From Pontibacter actiniarum (GTDB taxonomy: Bacteria; Bacteroidota; Bacteroidia; Cytophagales; Hymenobacteraceae), in the NCBI RefSeq assembly GCF_003585765.1, contig NZ_CP021235.1:1054001-1118000 (forward strand): a stretch of DNA of 64,000 nucleotides. The letters run 5' to 3'. The translations under genes and the position numbers were made by a program. The notes below the pieces were generated by a model. The model was not told the DNA's origin. It was given only the letters and a program-made list of their open reading frames with translations, and searched no databases. Below, piece after piece: positions 28,671 through 36,769 of this stretch. Every line of letters starts with the position of its first letter. Position 1 is the stretch's first letter.

Positions 28671-29138
28671 ATGGCGAAAGATAAAGACAGAATAAAGAAG
28701 CACGTAAACATCGTTAACCGCAAGGCCTCTTTCGAGTACCAGTTCATCGACAAGTATACCGCCGGTGTGATGCTGAAGGGGACCGAGATCAAATCGATAC
28801 GCGAGGGCAAAGTGAATATGCAGGACGGTTACTGTGTGTTTACGAACGGGGAGCTGTGGCTGCACAATGTACACATCTCTACCTATACCGAGGGAACCCA
28901 CTACAACCACGAGCCCATGCGTGCCCGAAAGCTGTTGCTCAACAAGAGCGAGTTGCGCAAGCTGGAGAAGGGAGCCGAGGAGCAAGGTGTTACGATTATA
29001 CCGACCCGCATCTTTGTAAACGACCGCGGCTTTGCTAAAGTTGAGGTTGCACTGGCGCGTGGTAAGAAGCTGTACGACAAGCGACAGGATATTAAAGAGA
29101 AGGATGTGAAGCGCGAGATGGCTCGTAGCGGATACTAA
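28671..29138 (+). CDS. smpB: SsrA-binding protein SmpB
   Basis: Binds tmRNA and delivers it to stalled ribosomes for trans-translation. It has 155 residues. The OB-fold core shows YQFIDKYTAGVMLKGTEIKS, EGKVNMQDGYC and PTRIFVNDRGFAKVEVAL, and the basic C-terminal tail KKLYDKRQDIKEKD mimics the anticodon arm in the decoding centre. The ATG immediately follows the stop of the thioesterase. The tmRNA gene was not found in this window. Confidence 0.98.
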   Translation: MAKDKDRIKKHVNIVNRKASFEYQFIDKYTAGVMLKGTEIKSIREGKVNMQDGYCVFTNGELWLHNVHISTYTEGTHYNHEPMRARKLLLNKSELRKLEKGAEEQGVTIIPTRIFVNDRGFAKVEVALARGKKLYDKRQDIKEKDVKREMARSGY

Positions 29139-29304
29139 AGATAATTGTGAATGAGGGGTTGAGTGGATGAGGGAGTACAAGTATGAATTCTGGCTCTGAT
29201 ATCTCGAAGAAGCAGAAGGTTTATACTTAGACCACGATCAACTCATCACATACTCAGCTATACTTCACTCAATCACACATTCACCCATTCAAAAATTAAA
29301 TAGC

Positions 29305-30081
29305 GTGGAATACGGAATAGGTATGCTGAGTGTGGTGCCGATGCGCGCCGGTACTTCGGATAAGGCTGAAATTGTAACGCAACTGGTCTTTGGCGAGTGC
29401 TACGAGGTGGTGGGGCGTGAGGATAACTGGCTGCAGCTGGAATTAGCTGCAGACGGGTACCGTGGCTGGATTGACTTTAAACAGCATACTCCGGTTTCTG
29501 CCGCCTACTACAAGGAGTGGAAGCAGGCAAAGCACCCGCGGGCCATGGAGCTGCTGCAGTTCGTTAGCTGTGCCGATGCCCCTGTGCCAATCGGGTTGGG
29601 CAGCTACCTCCCTTTTTTCGACGGTGAGAGTATACGGGTAAATGAAGAGCAGTATCCTTTCCGCGGCACTGCCTCTGATACTGCAGCAACAGCCTCGCAG
29701 GCGCAGGTGCTGGAGGTGGCCCGCCTCTTTCTCAAAGCGCCTTACTTGTGGGGCGGCAAATCGATTCTCGGCATCGATTGCTCTGGCTTTACGCAGCAGG
29801 TGTTCGGCATCTGCGGGTATCAGCTGCCCCGCGATGCCTACCAGCAGGTAACGCACGGCGAGGAAGTGCACTTCGTGACACAGGCGCAGCCCGGCGACCT
29901 GGCGTATTTCTCAAACGATGAGGGGCGCATCATACATGTCGGCATCGTGCTGGAGGGCCAGAAAATTATGCATGCCCACGGCGAGGTGCGCATCGATACG
30001 CTGGACCACAACGGAATTTACAACGCCGGGCGTAAACGCTACTCCCATACCCTCCGCATTATCAAGAGAATTTCTCTGTAA
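29305..30081 (+). CDS. NlpC/P60 (C40) cysteine peptidase with N-terminal SH3-like domains
   Basis: Protein of 258 residues. An SH3b-type domain occupies about 1-60, a second SH3-like region about 75-125, and the NlpC/P60 catalytic domain about 133-258. The catalytic residues are Cys159 (GIDCSGF), His211 (IHVGIV) and His223 (MHAHGE). Such enzymes cut cell-wall or gamma-D-Glu-diaminopimelate links, often in peptidoglycan fragment recycling. There is no signal peptide, so a cytoplasmic recycling role is plausible. The start is GTG 29305, giving the family-typical MEYGIGMLSVVP; ATG 29323 would cut into the domain. Confidence 0.92.
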   Translation: MEYGIGMLSVVPMRAGTSDKAEIVTQLVFGECYEVVGREDNWLQLELAADGYRGWIDFKQHTPVSAAYYKEWKQAKHPRAMELLQFVSCADAPVPIGLGSYLPFFDGESIRVNEEQYPFRGTASDTAATASQAQVLEVARLFLKAPYLWGGKSILGIDCSGFTQQVFGICGYQLPRDAYQQVTHGEEVHFVTQAQPGDLAYFSNDEGRIIHVGIVLEGQKIMHAHGEVRIDTLDHNGIYNAGRKRYSHTLRIIKRISL

Positions 30082-30161
30082 AACCTGCTGATTTCTTTGA
30101 ACTTACGCTATATAGTGGCGGTTAAATCCGTAAAAGCTATGCGTACGTCCAGAAATTGGCT

Positions 30162-30665
30162 ATGAAAGAGAAAGTCCTCATCCTGAACCAGGATTTCAGT
30201 GCCATTGCTGTCTGCTCTGTGCAGAAAGCTTTTCTGCTGGTCTACCTCGACAAAGCAGAGATGGTCACTAAATCCGATGGCGAGTTCCTGCACTCCATAA
30301 GTGCAGTGTATCCGGTCCCCTCCGTTATCCGTTTGCAGCGCTATGTGCGCGTGCCTTACTACGGTATTGCCCTGAGCCGGCACAACGTTATGCGGCGCGA
30401 CGGCTATGCCTGCCAGTACTGCGGCGCCGTTAAAAACCTTACCCTGGACCATCTGCTGCCGCGCTGTAGGGGAGGGCAGACCAAGTGGCAGAACCTCGTT
30501 ACGGCCTGCTCCCGCTGCAACGCCCGCAAGGGGGACCGCACCCCAGAAGAGGCCGGGCTGAAACTCCTGCGCAAGCCTACGCGTCCGTCGCTCCAAACCT
30601 TTCTGCAGCTTCACCTCAATCATAAAAACAGCGACTGGAAAGTATACCTGGGGGTGGAAAACTAA
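30162..30665 (+). CDS. HNH endonuclease family protein
   Basis: Protein of 167 residues with a C-terminal HNH domain. Zinc-binding cysteine pairs are at Cys84/Cys87 (CQYC) and Cys116/Cys119 (CSRC), and the catalytic-type Asp-His is at 96-97 (LTLDHLLPRCRGG). The N-terminal 80 residues (VLILNQDFSAIAVCSVQKA) are characteristic of a widespread stand-alone family found on normal chromosomes and not tied to mobile elements. A TTG at 30156 is in frame, but ATG 30162 (MKEKVLILNQ) is the natural start. The target is unknown. It lies 80 bases downstream of the NlpC/P60 gene. Confidence 0.9.
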   Translation: MKEKVLILNQDFSAIAVCSVQKAFLLVYLDKAEMVTKSDGEFLHSISAVYPVPSVIRLQRYVRVPYYGIALSRHNVMRRDGYACQYCGAVKNLTLDHLLPRCRGGQTKWQNLVTACSRCNARKGDRTPEEAGLKLLRKPTRPSLQTFLQLHLNHKNSDWKVYLGVEN

Positions 30666-31113
30666 CTGGATTAAAACTGTGCTAAATGCGTTAGCTGTGT
30701 TAATGTAGCTTGTTTATAAACAATCGGTTAAGTTGCCTTTGCTTGCAGTATTAGTTTATGTGCTGATTTGCATTGCTGGGCTTTTGGCAGGGAGTGCCAT
30801 GCATCAAATGGCTGCCAAGGAGCCCGCTGTTTCTTGCCCTGGCTTAACCGGGTGTTTACCCGCCAAAGGAGTGTCGTGGGAATGGCGTAAGGGCTGGAGA
30901 CACAAGCTTCTGCTTTCAGCTTCAGGGCCGCCCGGTACGTGTTGGTAGTGCCCGTGCAAAGCAGTGCAGCTAACAGCCAGCCGGGGCGAAAGCGCTTTTA
31001 GGTGGTAAGTGCACGCCACTAAGTTCTCCGGCGCTTCGGCTTATTTCCTCAACCTGCTTACCAAAAGAGAGTTATAAAATACAGGAGATATGGTGTTTCT
31101 CGAATTATTTTAT

Positions 31114-31121
31114 TAATTTTG
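31114..31121 (+). promoter_or_regulatory. Candidate -7 element of rpsA
   Basis: TAATTTTG is an exact TAnnTTTG match placed 108 bases before the rpsA ATG, implying a leader of about 100 bases. No exact TTTG lies at the -33 position. Confidence 0.5.
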
Positions 31122-31157
31122 CGGTTCATTCGAATGAGTGAGCCCGGGCAGGTGCCA

Positions 31158-31211
31158 GGGTATGTATAACTAAACCAAACCGGCCACATTGCTCTAAGCC
31201 GGTGGCTACCC
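31158..31211 (+). promoter_or_regulatory. Structured rpsA leader, possible ribosomal-protein autoregulatory element
   Basis: An inner hairpin pairs ACCGGC (31179-31184) with GCCGGT (31198-31203). An outer stem pairs GGGTA (31158-31162) with TACCC (31207-31211). The structure ends 18 bases before the rpsA ATG, where it could control initiation. In other bacteria S1 represses its own mRNA; regulation here is inference only. Confidence 0.35.
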
Positions 31212-31229
31212 AAGAGCAGCAAAATCAAT

Positions 31230-33113
31230 ATGAGTAATTCTCCAGAAAATTTCGACTGGGACAAGTTTGAGTCTCAGGGTTTCGGTGCTGGCTACAGCAA
31301 AGCTGAGAAAGCCGAAATGGAAAAAATGTATGACGACACCCTGACTACTGTACAGGAGCAGGAGGTTGTTACCGGAACTGTTGTTGGTGTTACTGATCGT
31401 GACGTAATCCTGAACATCGGTTTCAAATCTGATGGCCTTGTGTCTATCTCTGAGTTCAGAGACATGCCGGACCTGAAGCCAGGCGATCAGGTGGAAGTAT
31501 TTATCGAAGACCAGGAAGATCCAAACGGTCAGCTTATCTTGTCTCGCAAGAAGGCGAAAATCGTTAGCGCCTGGGCTAGAATTTACGACGCGCTTGAGAA
31601 CGACAACGTTCTGGAGGGTGTGGTTAAGAGAAGAACCAAAGGTGGTCTTATCATGGATATCCATGGTGTGGAGGCCTTCTTGCCAGGTTCACAGATCGAC
31701 GTGAAGCCGATCCGCGACTTCGACGTGTTCGTAGGCAAGAAAATGGAAGTGAAAGTTGTGAAAATCAACGCCGCTTTCGACAACGTGGTTGTATCTCACA
31801 AAGTACTTATCGAGAAAGACCTGGAGCAGCAGCGTGCCGCTATCCTGAACAACCTGGAAAAAGGTCAGGTTCTGGAAGGCGTTATCAAGAACATGACAAA
31901 CTTCGGTGTGTTCATCGACCTTGGTGGCGTAGACGGTCTGCTTCACATCACAGATATTTCTTGGGGCCGTATCAACCACCCAGAGGAAGTATTGCAGCTT
32001 GACCAGAAAGTTAACATCGTTGTTCTTGACTTCGACGAAGACAAGAAGCGTATCTCTCTGGGCATGAAGCAACTTACACCACATCCGTGGGATGCACTTC
32101 CTGCTGAGATTGAGGTTGGCTCTAGAGTTAAAGGCAAAATCGTTAACGTGGCTGACTACGGCGCATTCCTGGAACTGATGCCAGGTGTTGAAGGTCTGAT
32201 CCACGTTTCTGAAATGTCATGGTCACAGCACCTGCGCAACCCACAGGACTTCATCAAGCAAGGCGACGAGGTTGAGGCAGTAGTTCTGACACTGGACCGT
32301 CAGGAGCGCAAAATGTCTCTGGGCATTAAGCAGCTTACTGAAGACCCGTGGACAAAAGAGGACGTGTTGACGAAATACGCTATCGGTACGAAACACACTG
32401 GTATCGTTCGTAACCTGACAAACTTCGGCCTGTTCCTGGAACTGGAAGAAGGTGTTGATGGCCTGGTACACGTATCTGACCTGTCTTGGACTAAGAAGAT
32501 CAAGCACCCATCTGAGTTCGTTAAAGTTGGTGAAAACCTGGATGTAGTTGTTCTGGAGCTGGACGTTCCTAACAGAAGACTGGCACTGGGCCACAAGCAG
32601 CTGGAGGAGAACCCTTGGGATACGTTCGAGTCTGTATTCAACATCGGTTCTGTACACAAAGCTACAGTTCTGGAGAAATCAGACAGAGGCGCCGTGCTTG
32701 AGCTGCCTTACGGCATCGAAGGCTTCTCATTCCCTAAAGGTTTGACGAAAGAAGACGGTTCTCAGGTAGAGGCTGGCGAAACGCTGGACTTCAGAGTAAC
32801 TGAGTTCTCTAAAGAAGATCGTAAGATCATCCTTTCTCATACTGCAACGCACACTGAAGTAGAGCCATCTCCAAGAGCGGCTAAAGCTACGAAGAAAGCT
32901 GCGCCAGCAGGTGAGAAGAAAGAAGCAAGAGCTCCTAAAGTACAGAAAGAGGCAGATCGCTCTACACTGGGTGACCTGGACGCACTTTCTGCCCTGAAAG
33001 AGCAAATGCTGGAGAACGAGAAAGAAGCTGGTGTTAAGAAATTAGAGGCTGCGGCTAAAAAGTCAAAAGACTCTAACGAAGGCGAAGTTTCTGAAGAAGA
33101 GAACAACGCTTAA
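31230..33113 (+). CDS. rpsA: 30S ribosomal protein S1
   Basis: RNA-binding ribosomal protein of 627 residues with six S1/OB repeats, roughly at 45-110, 125-195, 212-283, 298-370, 385-456 and 470-540. Repeats 3-5 share the GVxGLLHITDISW type motif. A low-complexity Lys/Glu/Ala tail of about 80 residues follows, typical of Bacteroidota S1. It delivers mRNA to the 30S subunit, which matters in a phylum with few strong Shine-Dalgarno sequences. Codon choice is visibly more uniform than in neighbours (GTT/GGT/CTG-rich), consistent with high expression. Start ATG 31230; a strong terminator follows. Confidence 0.98.
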   Translation: MSNSPENFDWDKFESQGFGAGYSKAEKAEMEKMYDDTLTTVQEQEVVTGTVVGVTDRDVILNIGFKSDGLVSISEFRDMPDLKPGDQVEVFIEDQEDPNGQLILSRKKAKIVSAWARIYDALENDNVLEGVVKRRTKGGLIMDIHGVEAFLPGSQIDVKPIRDFDVFVGKKMEVKVVKINAAFDNVVVSHKVLIEKDLEQQRAAILNNLEKGQVLEGVIKNMTNFGVFIDLGGVDGLLHITDISWGRINHPEEVLQLDQKVNIVVLDFDEDKKRISLGMKQLTPHPWDALPAEIEVGSRVKGKIVNVADYGAFLELMPGVEGLIHVSEMSWSQHLRNPQDFIKQGDEVEAVVLTLDRQERKMSLGIKQLTEDPWTKEDVLTKYAIGTKHTGIVRNLTNFGLFLELEEGVDGLVHVSDLSWTKKIKHPSEFVKVGENLDVVVLELDVPNRRLALGHKQLEENPWDTFESVFNIGSVHKATVLEKSDRGAVLELPYGIEGFSFPKGLTKEDGSQVEAGETLDFRVTEFSKEDRKIILSHTATHTEVEPSPRAAKATKKAAPAGEKKEARAPKVQKEADRSTLGDLDALSALKEQMLENEKEAGVKKLEAAAKKSKDSNEGEVSEEENNA

Positions 33114-33139
33114 TTAATCTTTAAGCTTGTTATACAACG

Positions 33140-33167
33140 AAAAGCCCCGGAGCAATCCGGGGCTTTT
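33140..33167 (+). terminator. Terminator of rpsA
   Basis: An 11-base perfect stem (AAAAGCCCCGG) with a 6-base loop is followed by a T run on the plus strand, 27 bases after the rpsA stop. Confidence 0.93.
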
Positions 33168-33465
33168 TTGTTTTTGCTCATGAGGCTGGCCCATTGACTT
33201 GACGCGACAGTGGCTTTCACTGCACATGTGAGCACAATGCTATACTAGTAGGCTAGAAGAATATCGCGAAAGTTTTTTAAAGTAGTGTAGGGATAGACGC
33301 ACGAAAACTATTACGTAAAGTTACTGAGGAGGAGAGGTTCTCTCTTTTTAATGCTGTAAAGGCAAATGACAGTAGAGGAGCGAAAAAAAATGAATATATA
33401 ACCTGTTGGCCCACAAGGTATAGCTGCCCCTGAGGGAATCATACGCAAAAAATAACGCGTTAAAA
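33168..33465. other. Intergenic region between rpsA and tRNA-Cys
   Basis: About 300 bases with no open frame that looks coding and no repeat that I could find. The far end leads into the tRNA promoter. Confidence 0.5.
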
Positions 33466-33496
33466 TTTGACAAGTATATTTCTCTACGTATATTTG
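33466..33496 (+). promoter_or_regulatory. Promoter of tRNA-Cys, near-ideal Bacteroidota consensus
   Basis: TTTG at 33466-33469, a 19-base spacer, then TATATTTG at 33489-33496. Both elements match the Bacteroidota primary sigma consensus TTTG-N19-TAnnTTTG exactly. Predicted transcription begins near 33503, some 13 bases before the mature tRNA. Confidence 0.85.
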
Positions 33497-33515
33497 CACT
33501 CCAATCAAGCAACAC

Positions 33516-33586
33516 GGTAACGTGGCCGAGTGGCTAGGCTCAGCTCTGCAAAAGCTGCTACAGCGGTTCGAATCCGCTCGTTACCT
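33516..33586 (+). tRNA. tRNA-Cys (anticodon GCA)
   Basis: A 71-base cloverleaf. The acceptor stem is GGTAACG with CGTTACC. The anticodon stem is CAGCT/AGCTG around the loop CTGCAAA, which gives anticodon GCA. The T-arm is GCGG-TTCGAAT-CCGC. The discriminator base is U, which is the cysteine identity element. The CCA end is not encoded. It stands alone between a consensus promoter and its own terminator. Confidence 0.96.
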
Positions 33587-33587
33587 C

Positions 33588-33617
33588 AAAACCCCGCTAA
33601 ATTTTTAGCGGGGTTTT
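33588..33617 (+). terminator. Terminator of tRNA-Cys
   Basis: A perfect 14-base stem (AAAACCCCGCTAAA) with a minimal loop is followed by a T run, directly after the tRNA. Confidence 0.93.
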
Positions 33618-33935
33618 TTGTTTTCAGCCCTTTCCCTTCCTTCATCTGCCCTCAGCAGTACAGCACTTTTCATGCTGTTTAAAATTATTGCCTGCGCTTA
33701 ATCTTTTGGCACTAAAATCCGTAATCTCCTAAACCCAGTGGGGTACCGGTTGCCTTTAAAGAAAAGCCGATTCCCGCTGAAACGGCCAATAAACCTATTG
33801 AATAGACAAAAGCCTATATAGCAGAATTGTACCGTTTGAAGGTAACAACACCAGCGTGGAGACCAACCCCTAACACATGACTATGGCTGTTAAAGCCTGT
33901 ATAAGAGATAAAGCCCATTCAGCGAATCCAAACTC
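33618..33935 (+). other. Upstream region of cphA
   Basis: About 320 bases without a credible open frame. A near-match to the -7 box with one extra spacer base (TACCGTTTG, about 33829-33837) lies roughly 100 bases before cphA. Nothing else stands out. Confidence 0.4.
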
Positions 33936-36563
33936 ATGAAAATCATAGATTTGCGCGTGATGCGCGGACCAAATTACTGGTCAGTAAAGCACCCCAAGCT
34001 TATTGTTATCAAGCTGGCCCTGGAAGAACTGAGCCAGAAGTATACGAACGAAGTCCCTCACTTTCTGTCCCGCTTAAAAAAGATGTTCCCGGGAATGCAG
34101 CGCCACAGGGCGGCAGAGGGCGTCGAGGGCGGCTTTTTTAACGCCGTAGCCGAAGGCACAACCTTTGGGCACGTGGTGCAGCACGTAGCGCTGGAGCTAC
34201 AGACACTGGCCGGGATGGAGAGTGGCTACGGCCGCTGCTATCCCGCCCACGAAGAAGACCACATGACGGTGGTGTACTCTTACCAGGAGGAGCGTGCGGG
34301 GGAGTACGCCGCCTACGCCGCTGTGCGGATTACGCGCGCCTTGGTAAGCGGGGAAAAGTACAGACTGAGCGAAGACATTACCCGCCTGCACGACATCCGG
34401 GAGGACGAGTATTTTGGCCCGAGCACCTATTCCATCGTATCCGAAGCCGTGAGCAGAGGCATTCCGTACATTCGCCTGAATCGCCACTCGCTGATACAAC
34501 TGGGCTACGGTGTGAACCAGAAGCGCATCCAGGCCACCATGACCTGTAAGACCGCCTGTTTCTCTGTGGAGATAGCAGGTGACAAAAACGCCACAAAGGA
34601 CATCCTCGAAGAGGCGGGCATTCCTGTGCCGCGCGGCACCACCGTCAGTTCGCAGGAAGAGCTGAAGCGTGCGATCAGCTGGTTAGGCTATCCTATCGTT
34701 ATTAAGCCTCTGGATGGCAACCACGGCAAAGGAGCCACGATCAATATCACGAATGCGAAAGATGCGCACAAAGGCTTTACAGAGGCCCGGAAGCACTCCC
34801 AGCTGGTTATGGTGGAGCAGTATATCCAAGGCTTCGACTTTAGGCTGCTGGTGATCAACGGGAAGTTTGTGGCAGCCGCGAAGCGCACACCCGCCATGGT
34901 TACCGGCGACGGCACCTCTACCATCAAGCAGCTCATCGACCGAGAGAACAGGGACCCACGGCGCGGTATCGGCCATGAGAAGGTGCTCACCAGGATAAAG
35001 ATCGACAAACACACCAAGAACATACTCAAAAGCCTTAACCTGACCACCAAGTCGGTTTTGCCGGTAGGGGAGGTGCTCTACCTGAAGAGCACGGCCAACA
35101 TAAGTACCGGTGGTACGGCTACAGACGTCACAGACCTGGTGGACCCCTATAACATATTGATGGCTGAGCGCATTGCCGGCCTGATCGGGCTGGATGTGTG
35201 CGGTATTGATGTAATGACCTCTGATATTGCCATTCCGCTGAACGAAACCCGTGGGGCGGTTTTGGAGGTGAACGCTGCACCGGGCTTCCGGATGCATATC
35301 TCGCCGACCTTTGGATTACCGCGCAACGTGGCTGAGCCGGTAATAGACATGCTCTTCCCTCACGGTAAGCCTGCACGGGTGCCGATTATTGCCGTAACGG
35401 GGACAAACGGTAAAACAACGACCACAAGGCTTATTGCGCATATGGTTAAGCACAAGGGTTATCAGGTAGGCTATACCACCACAGAGGGAATATACATCCA
35501 GGATAAGCTGCTGGAAAAGGGCGATACAACTGGTAGCTACAGCGCTGAATTTGTGCTGAAGGACCCAACCGTGAACTTTGCCGTGCTCGAATGCGCCCGG
35601 GGAGGCCTCCTGCGCGCCGGGCTTGGCTTTGAGCAGTGCGACATTGGCATCGTGACCAACGTAAGCTCCGACCACCTTGGTTTGCGCGATATCTATACAC
35701 TGGAAGACCTGGCCAAAGTCAAAGCCGTTATCCCGAAAAGTGTCAGCAAAGACGGGTATGCCGTGCTTAACGCAGATGATGACCTGGTGTATGCCATGGC
35801 GGAGGATGTAAGCTGCAAGGTGGCATTCTTTAGTATGGACGAAAACAACCCGCGCATTCTGAAGCACATTGCCAAGGGTGGGCTGGCCGCAGTCTATGAG
35901 AACGGCTACATCTCGATCTTCAAGAACAGCTACAAAATCAGGATTGACCGTGTGGCCGATGTGCCGCTCACGTTCGGTGGAAAAGCGAAGTTCAACATCG
36001 AAAACATCCTGGCTGCGACGCTGGCAGGCTATATCTCTCATTTTGAGGTGGAGGATATCAAAACGTCGCTGCGCACCTTCATCCCGTCACCGAGTAAGAC
36101 GCCAGGCCGTATGAACCTGTTTAAGTTTCCGAATTTTGAGGTACTGGTGGACTACGCGCATAACGTTGGCGGCCTGAAAGCCATCGGCGAGTACATGGAT
36201 GCCCTGGAGGCGACGAAGAAGGTCGGCATCGTCGCCGCTGTCGGAGACCGCAGGCCGGAGGACTTCTATGAGATCGGGCAGGTGGCCGGGCAGATCTTTG
36301 ATGAGGTAATCGTGAGGCTGGACTCAGACCTGCGCGGCAAGACAGCAGACGAGATTATGGGACCGGTGCTACAAGGGATAGAAGACGCCGCGCCAGAAAA
36401 GGCCGTGCACCAGATTCCGGAGGAAATGCGGGCCATTGCCTTTGCCCTGGAGCATGCCGAGCCCGGTTCCTTTATAGCTATCTTCACCGAAGACGTGCAT
36501 GAGTCGGTGAAGATGGTAGAGAGTTTTAAAGTAATTCAGGACCGAAAGATGTTTGTAGAATAA
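33936..36563 (+). CDS. cphA: Cyanophycin synthetase
   Basis: Makes cyanophycin, a poly-aspartate backbone with arginine side chains, by ATP-dependent ligation without ribosomes. The 875-residue length is that of full CphA. An N-terminal domain (1-160) precedes an ATP-grasp domain at about 210-480 (VIKPLDGNHGKG, EVNAAPGF), which joins aspartate and arginine. A Mur-ligase-like domain follows from about 480, with the P-loop GTNGKTTTTR near 488. The product would be an intracellular nitrogen, carbon and energy store. The start ATG 33936 gives the standard MKIIDLRVMRGPNYWS. No cyanophycinase or isoaspartyl dipeptidase is next to it. Confidence 0.96.
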   Translation: MKIIDLRVMRGPNYWSVKHPKLIVIKLALEELSQKYTNEVPHFLSRLKKMFPGMQRHRAAEGVEGGFFNAVAEGTTFGHVVQHVALELQTLAGMESGYGRCYPAHEEDHMTVVYSYQEERAGEYAAYAAVRITRALVSGEKYRLSEDITRLHDIREDEYFGPSTYSIVSEAVSRGIPYIRLNRHSLIQLGYGVNQKRIQATMTCKTACFSVEIAGDKNATKDILEEAGIPVPRGTTVSSQEELKRAISWLGYPIVIKPLDGNHGKGATINITNAKDAHKGFTEARKHSQLVMVEQYIQGFDFRLLVINGKFVAAAKRTPAMVTGDGTSTIKQLIDRENRDPRRGIGHEKVLTRIKIDKHTKNILKSLNLTTKSVLPVGEVLYLKSTANISTGGTATDVTDLVDPYNILMAERIAGLIGLDVCGIDVMTSDIAIPLNETRGAVLEVNAAPGFRMHISPTFGLPRNVAEPVIDMLFPHGKPARVPIIAVTGTNGKTTTTRLIAHMVKHKGYQVGYTTTEGIYIQDKLLEKGDTTGSYSAEFVLKDPTVNFAVLECARGGLLRAGLGFEQCDIGIVTNVSSDHLGLRDIYTLEDLAKVKAVIPKSVSKDGYAVLNADDDLVYAMAEDVSCKVAFFSMDENNPRILKHIAKGGLAAVYENGYISIFKNSYKIRIDRVADVPLTFGGKAKFNIENILAATLAGYISHFEVEDIKTSLRTFIPSPSKTPGRMNLFKFPNFEVLVDYAHNVGGLKAIGEYMDALEATKKVGIVAAVGDRRPEDFYEIGQVAGQIFDEVIVRLDSDLRGKTADEIMGPVLQGIEDAAPEKAVHQIPEEMRAIAFALEHAEPGSFIAIFTEDVHESVKMVESFKVIQDRKMFVE

Positions 36564-36610
36564 TATATTCTAATAAATACGTTAGAGTAAATATATGTGA
36601 ACGATGGACT

Positions 36611-36637
36611 AAAGCCTTTACCGCAGGTAAGGGCTTT
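36611..36637 (+). terminator. Terminator of cphA
   Basis: A 12-base stem (AAAGCCTTTACC with GGTAAGGGCTTT, one G-U pair) and a 3-base loop are followed by a T run on the plus strand. Confidence 0.85.
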
Positions 36638-36713
36638 TTTTATGCACTGCCCGGTAAGCTTTTGTGTTATGCGGAGCATGCCTTTTACAATTCAGGCTCG
36701 GCCGTTAAAAATA

Positions 36714-36745
36714 AAAAGCCCCTGCCGTTTTCGGCAGGGGCTTTT
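36714..36745. terminator. Bidirectional terminator downstream of the coiled-coil protein gene
   Basis: A perfect 14-base stem (AAAAGCCCCTGCCG) with a TTTT loop lies between convergent cphA and the minus-strand coiled-coil gene. Confidence 0.88.
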
Positions 36746-36769
36746 CTGTATCCTTGGCTGAACCGAATG

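Larger units (their letters stand above)
30666..31229 (+). other. 564-base intergenic region with rpsA promoter and leader
   Basis: It contains one weak open frame of 71 codons from TTG 30733, with a single hydrophobic stretch and no recognisable family, which I do not call as a gene. The 3' part holds the likely rpsA -7 box at 31114-31121 and a structured leader upstream of the rpsA start. No repeat or mobile element is visible. Confidence 0.6.

Noticed and set aside
30733..30948. 71-codon open frame with a hydrophobic stretch upstream of rpsA
   Set aside because: TTG start, no family resemblance, and composition like the surrounding spacer; no signal that it is translated.
35316..36041. 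241-codon minus-strand frame inside cphA
   Set aside because: Antisense shadow of a clear, full-length CphA.
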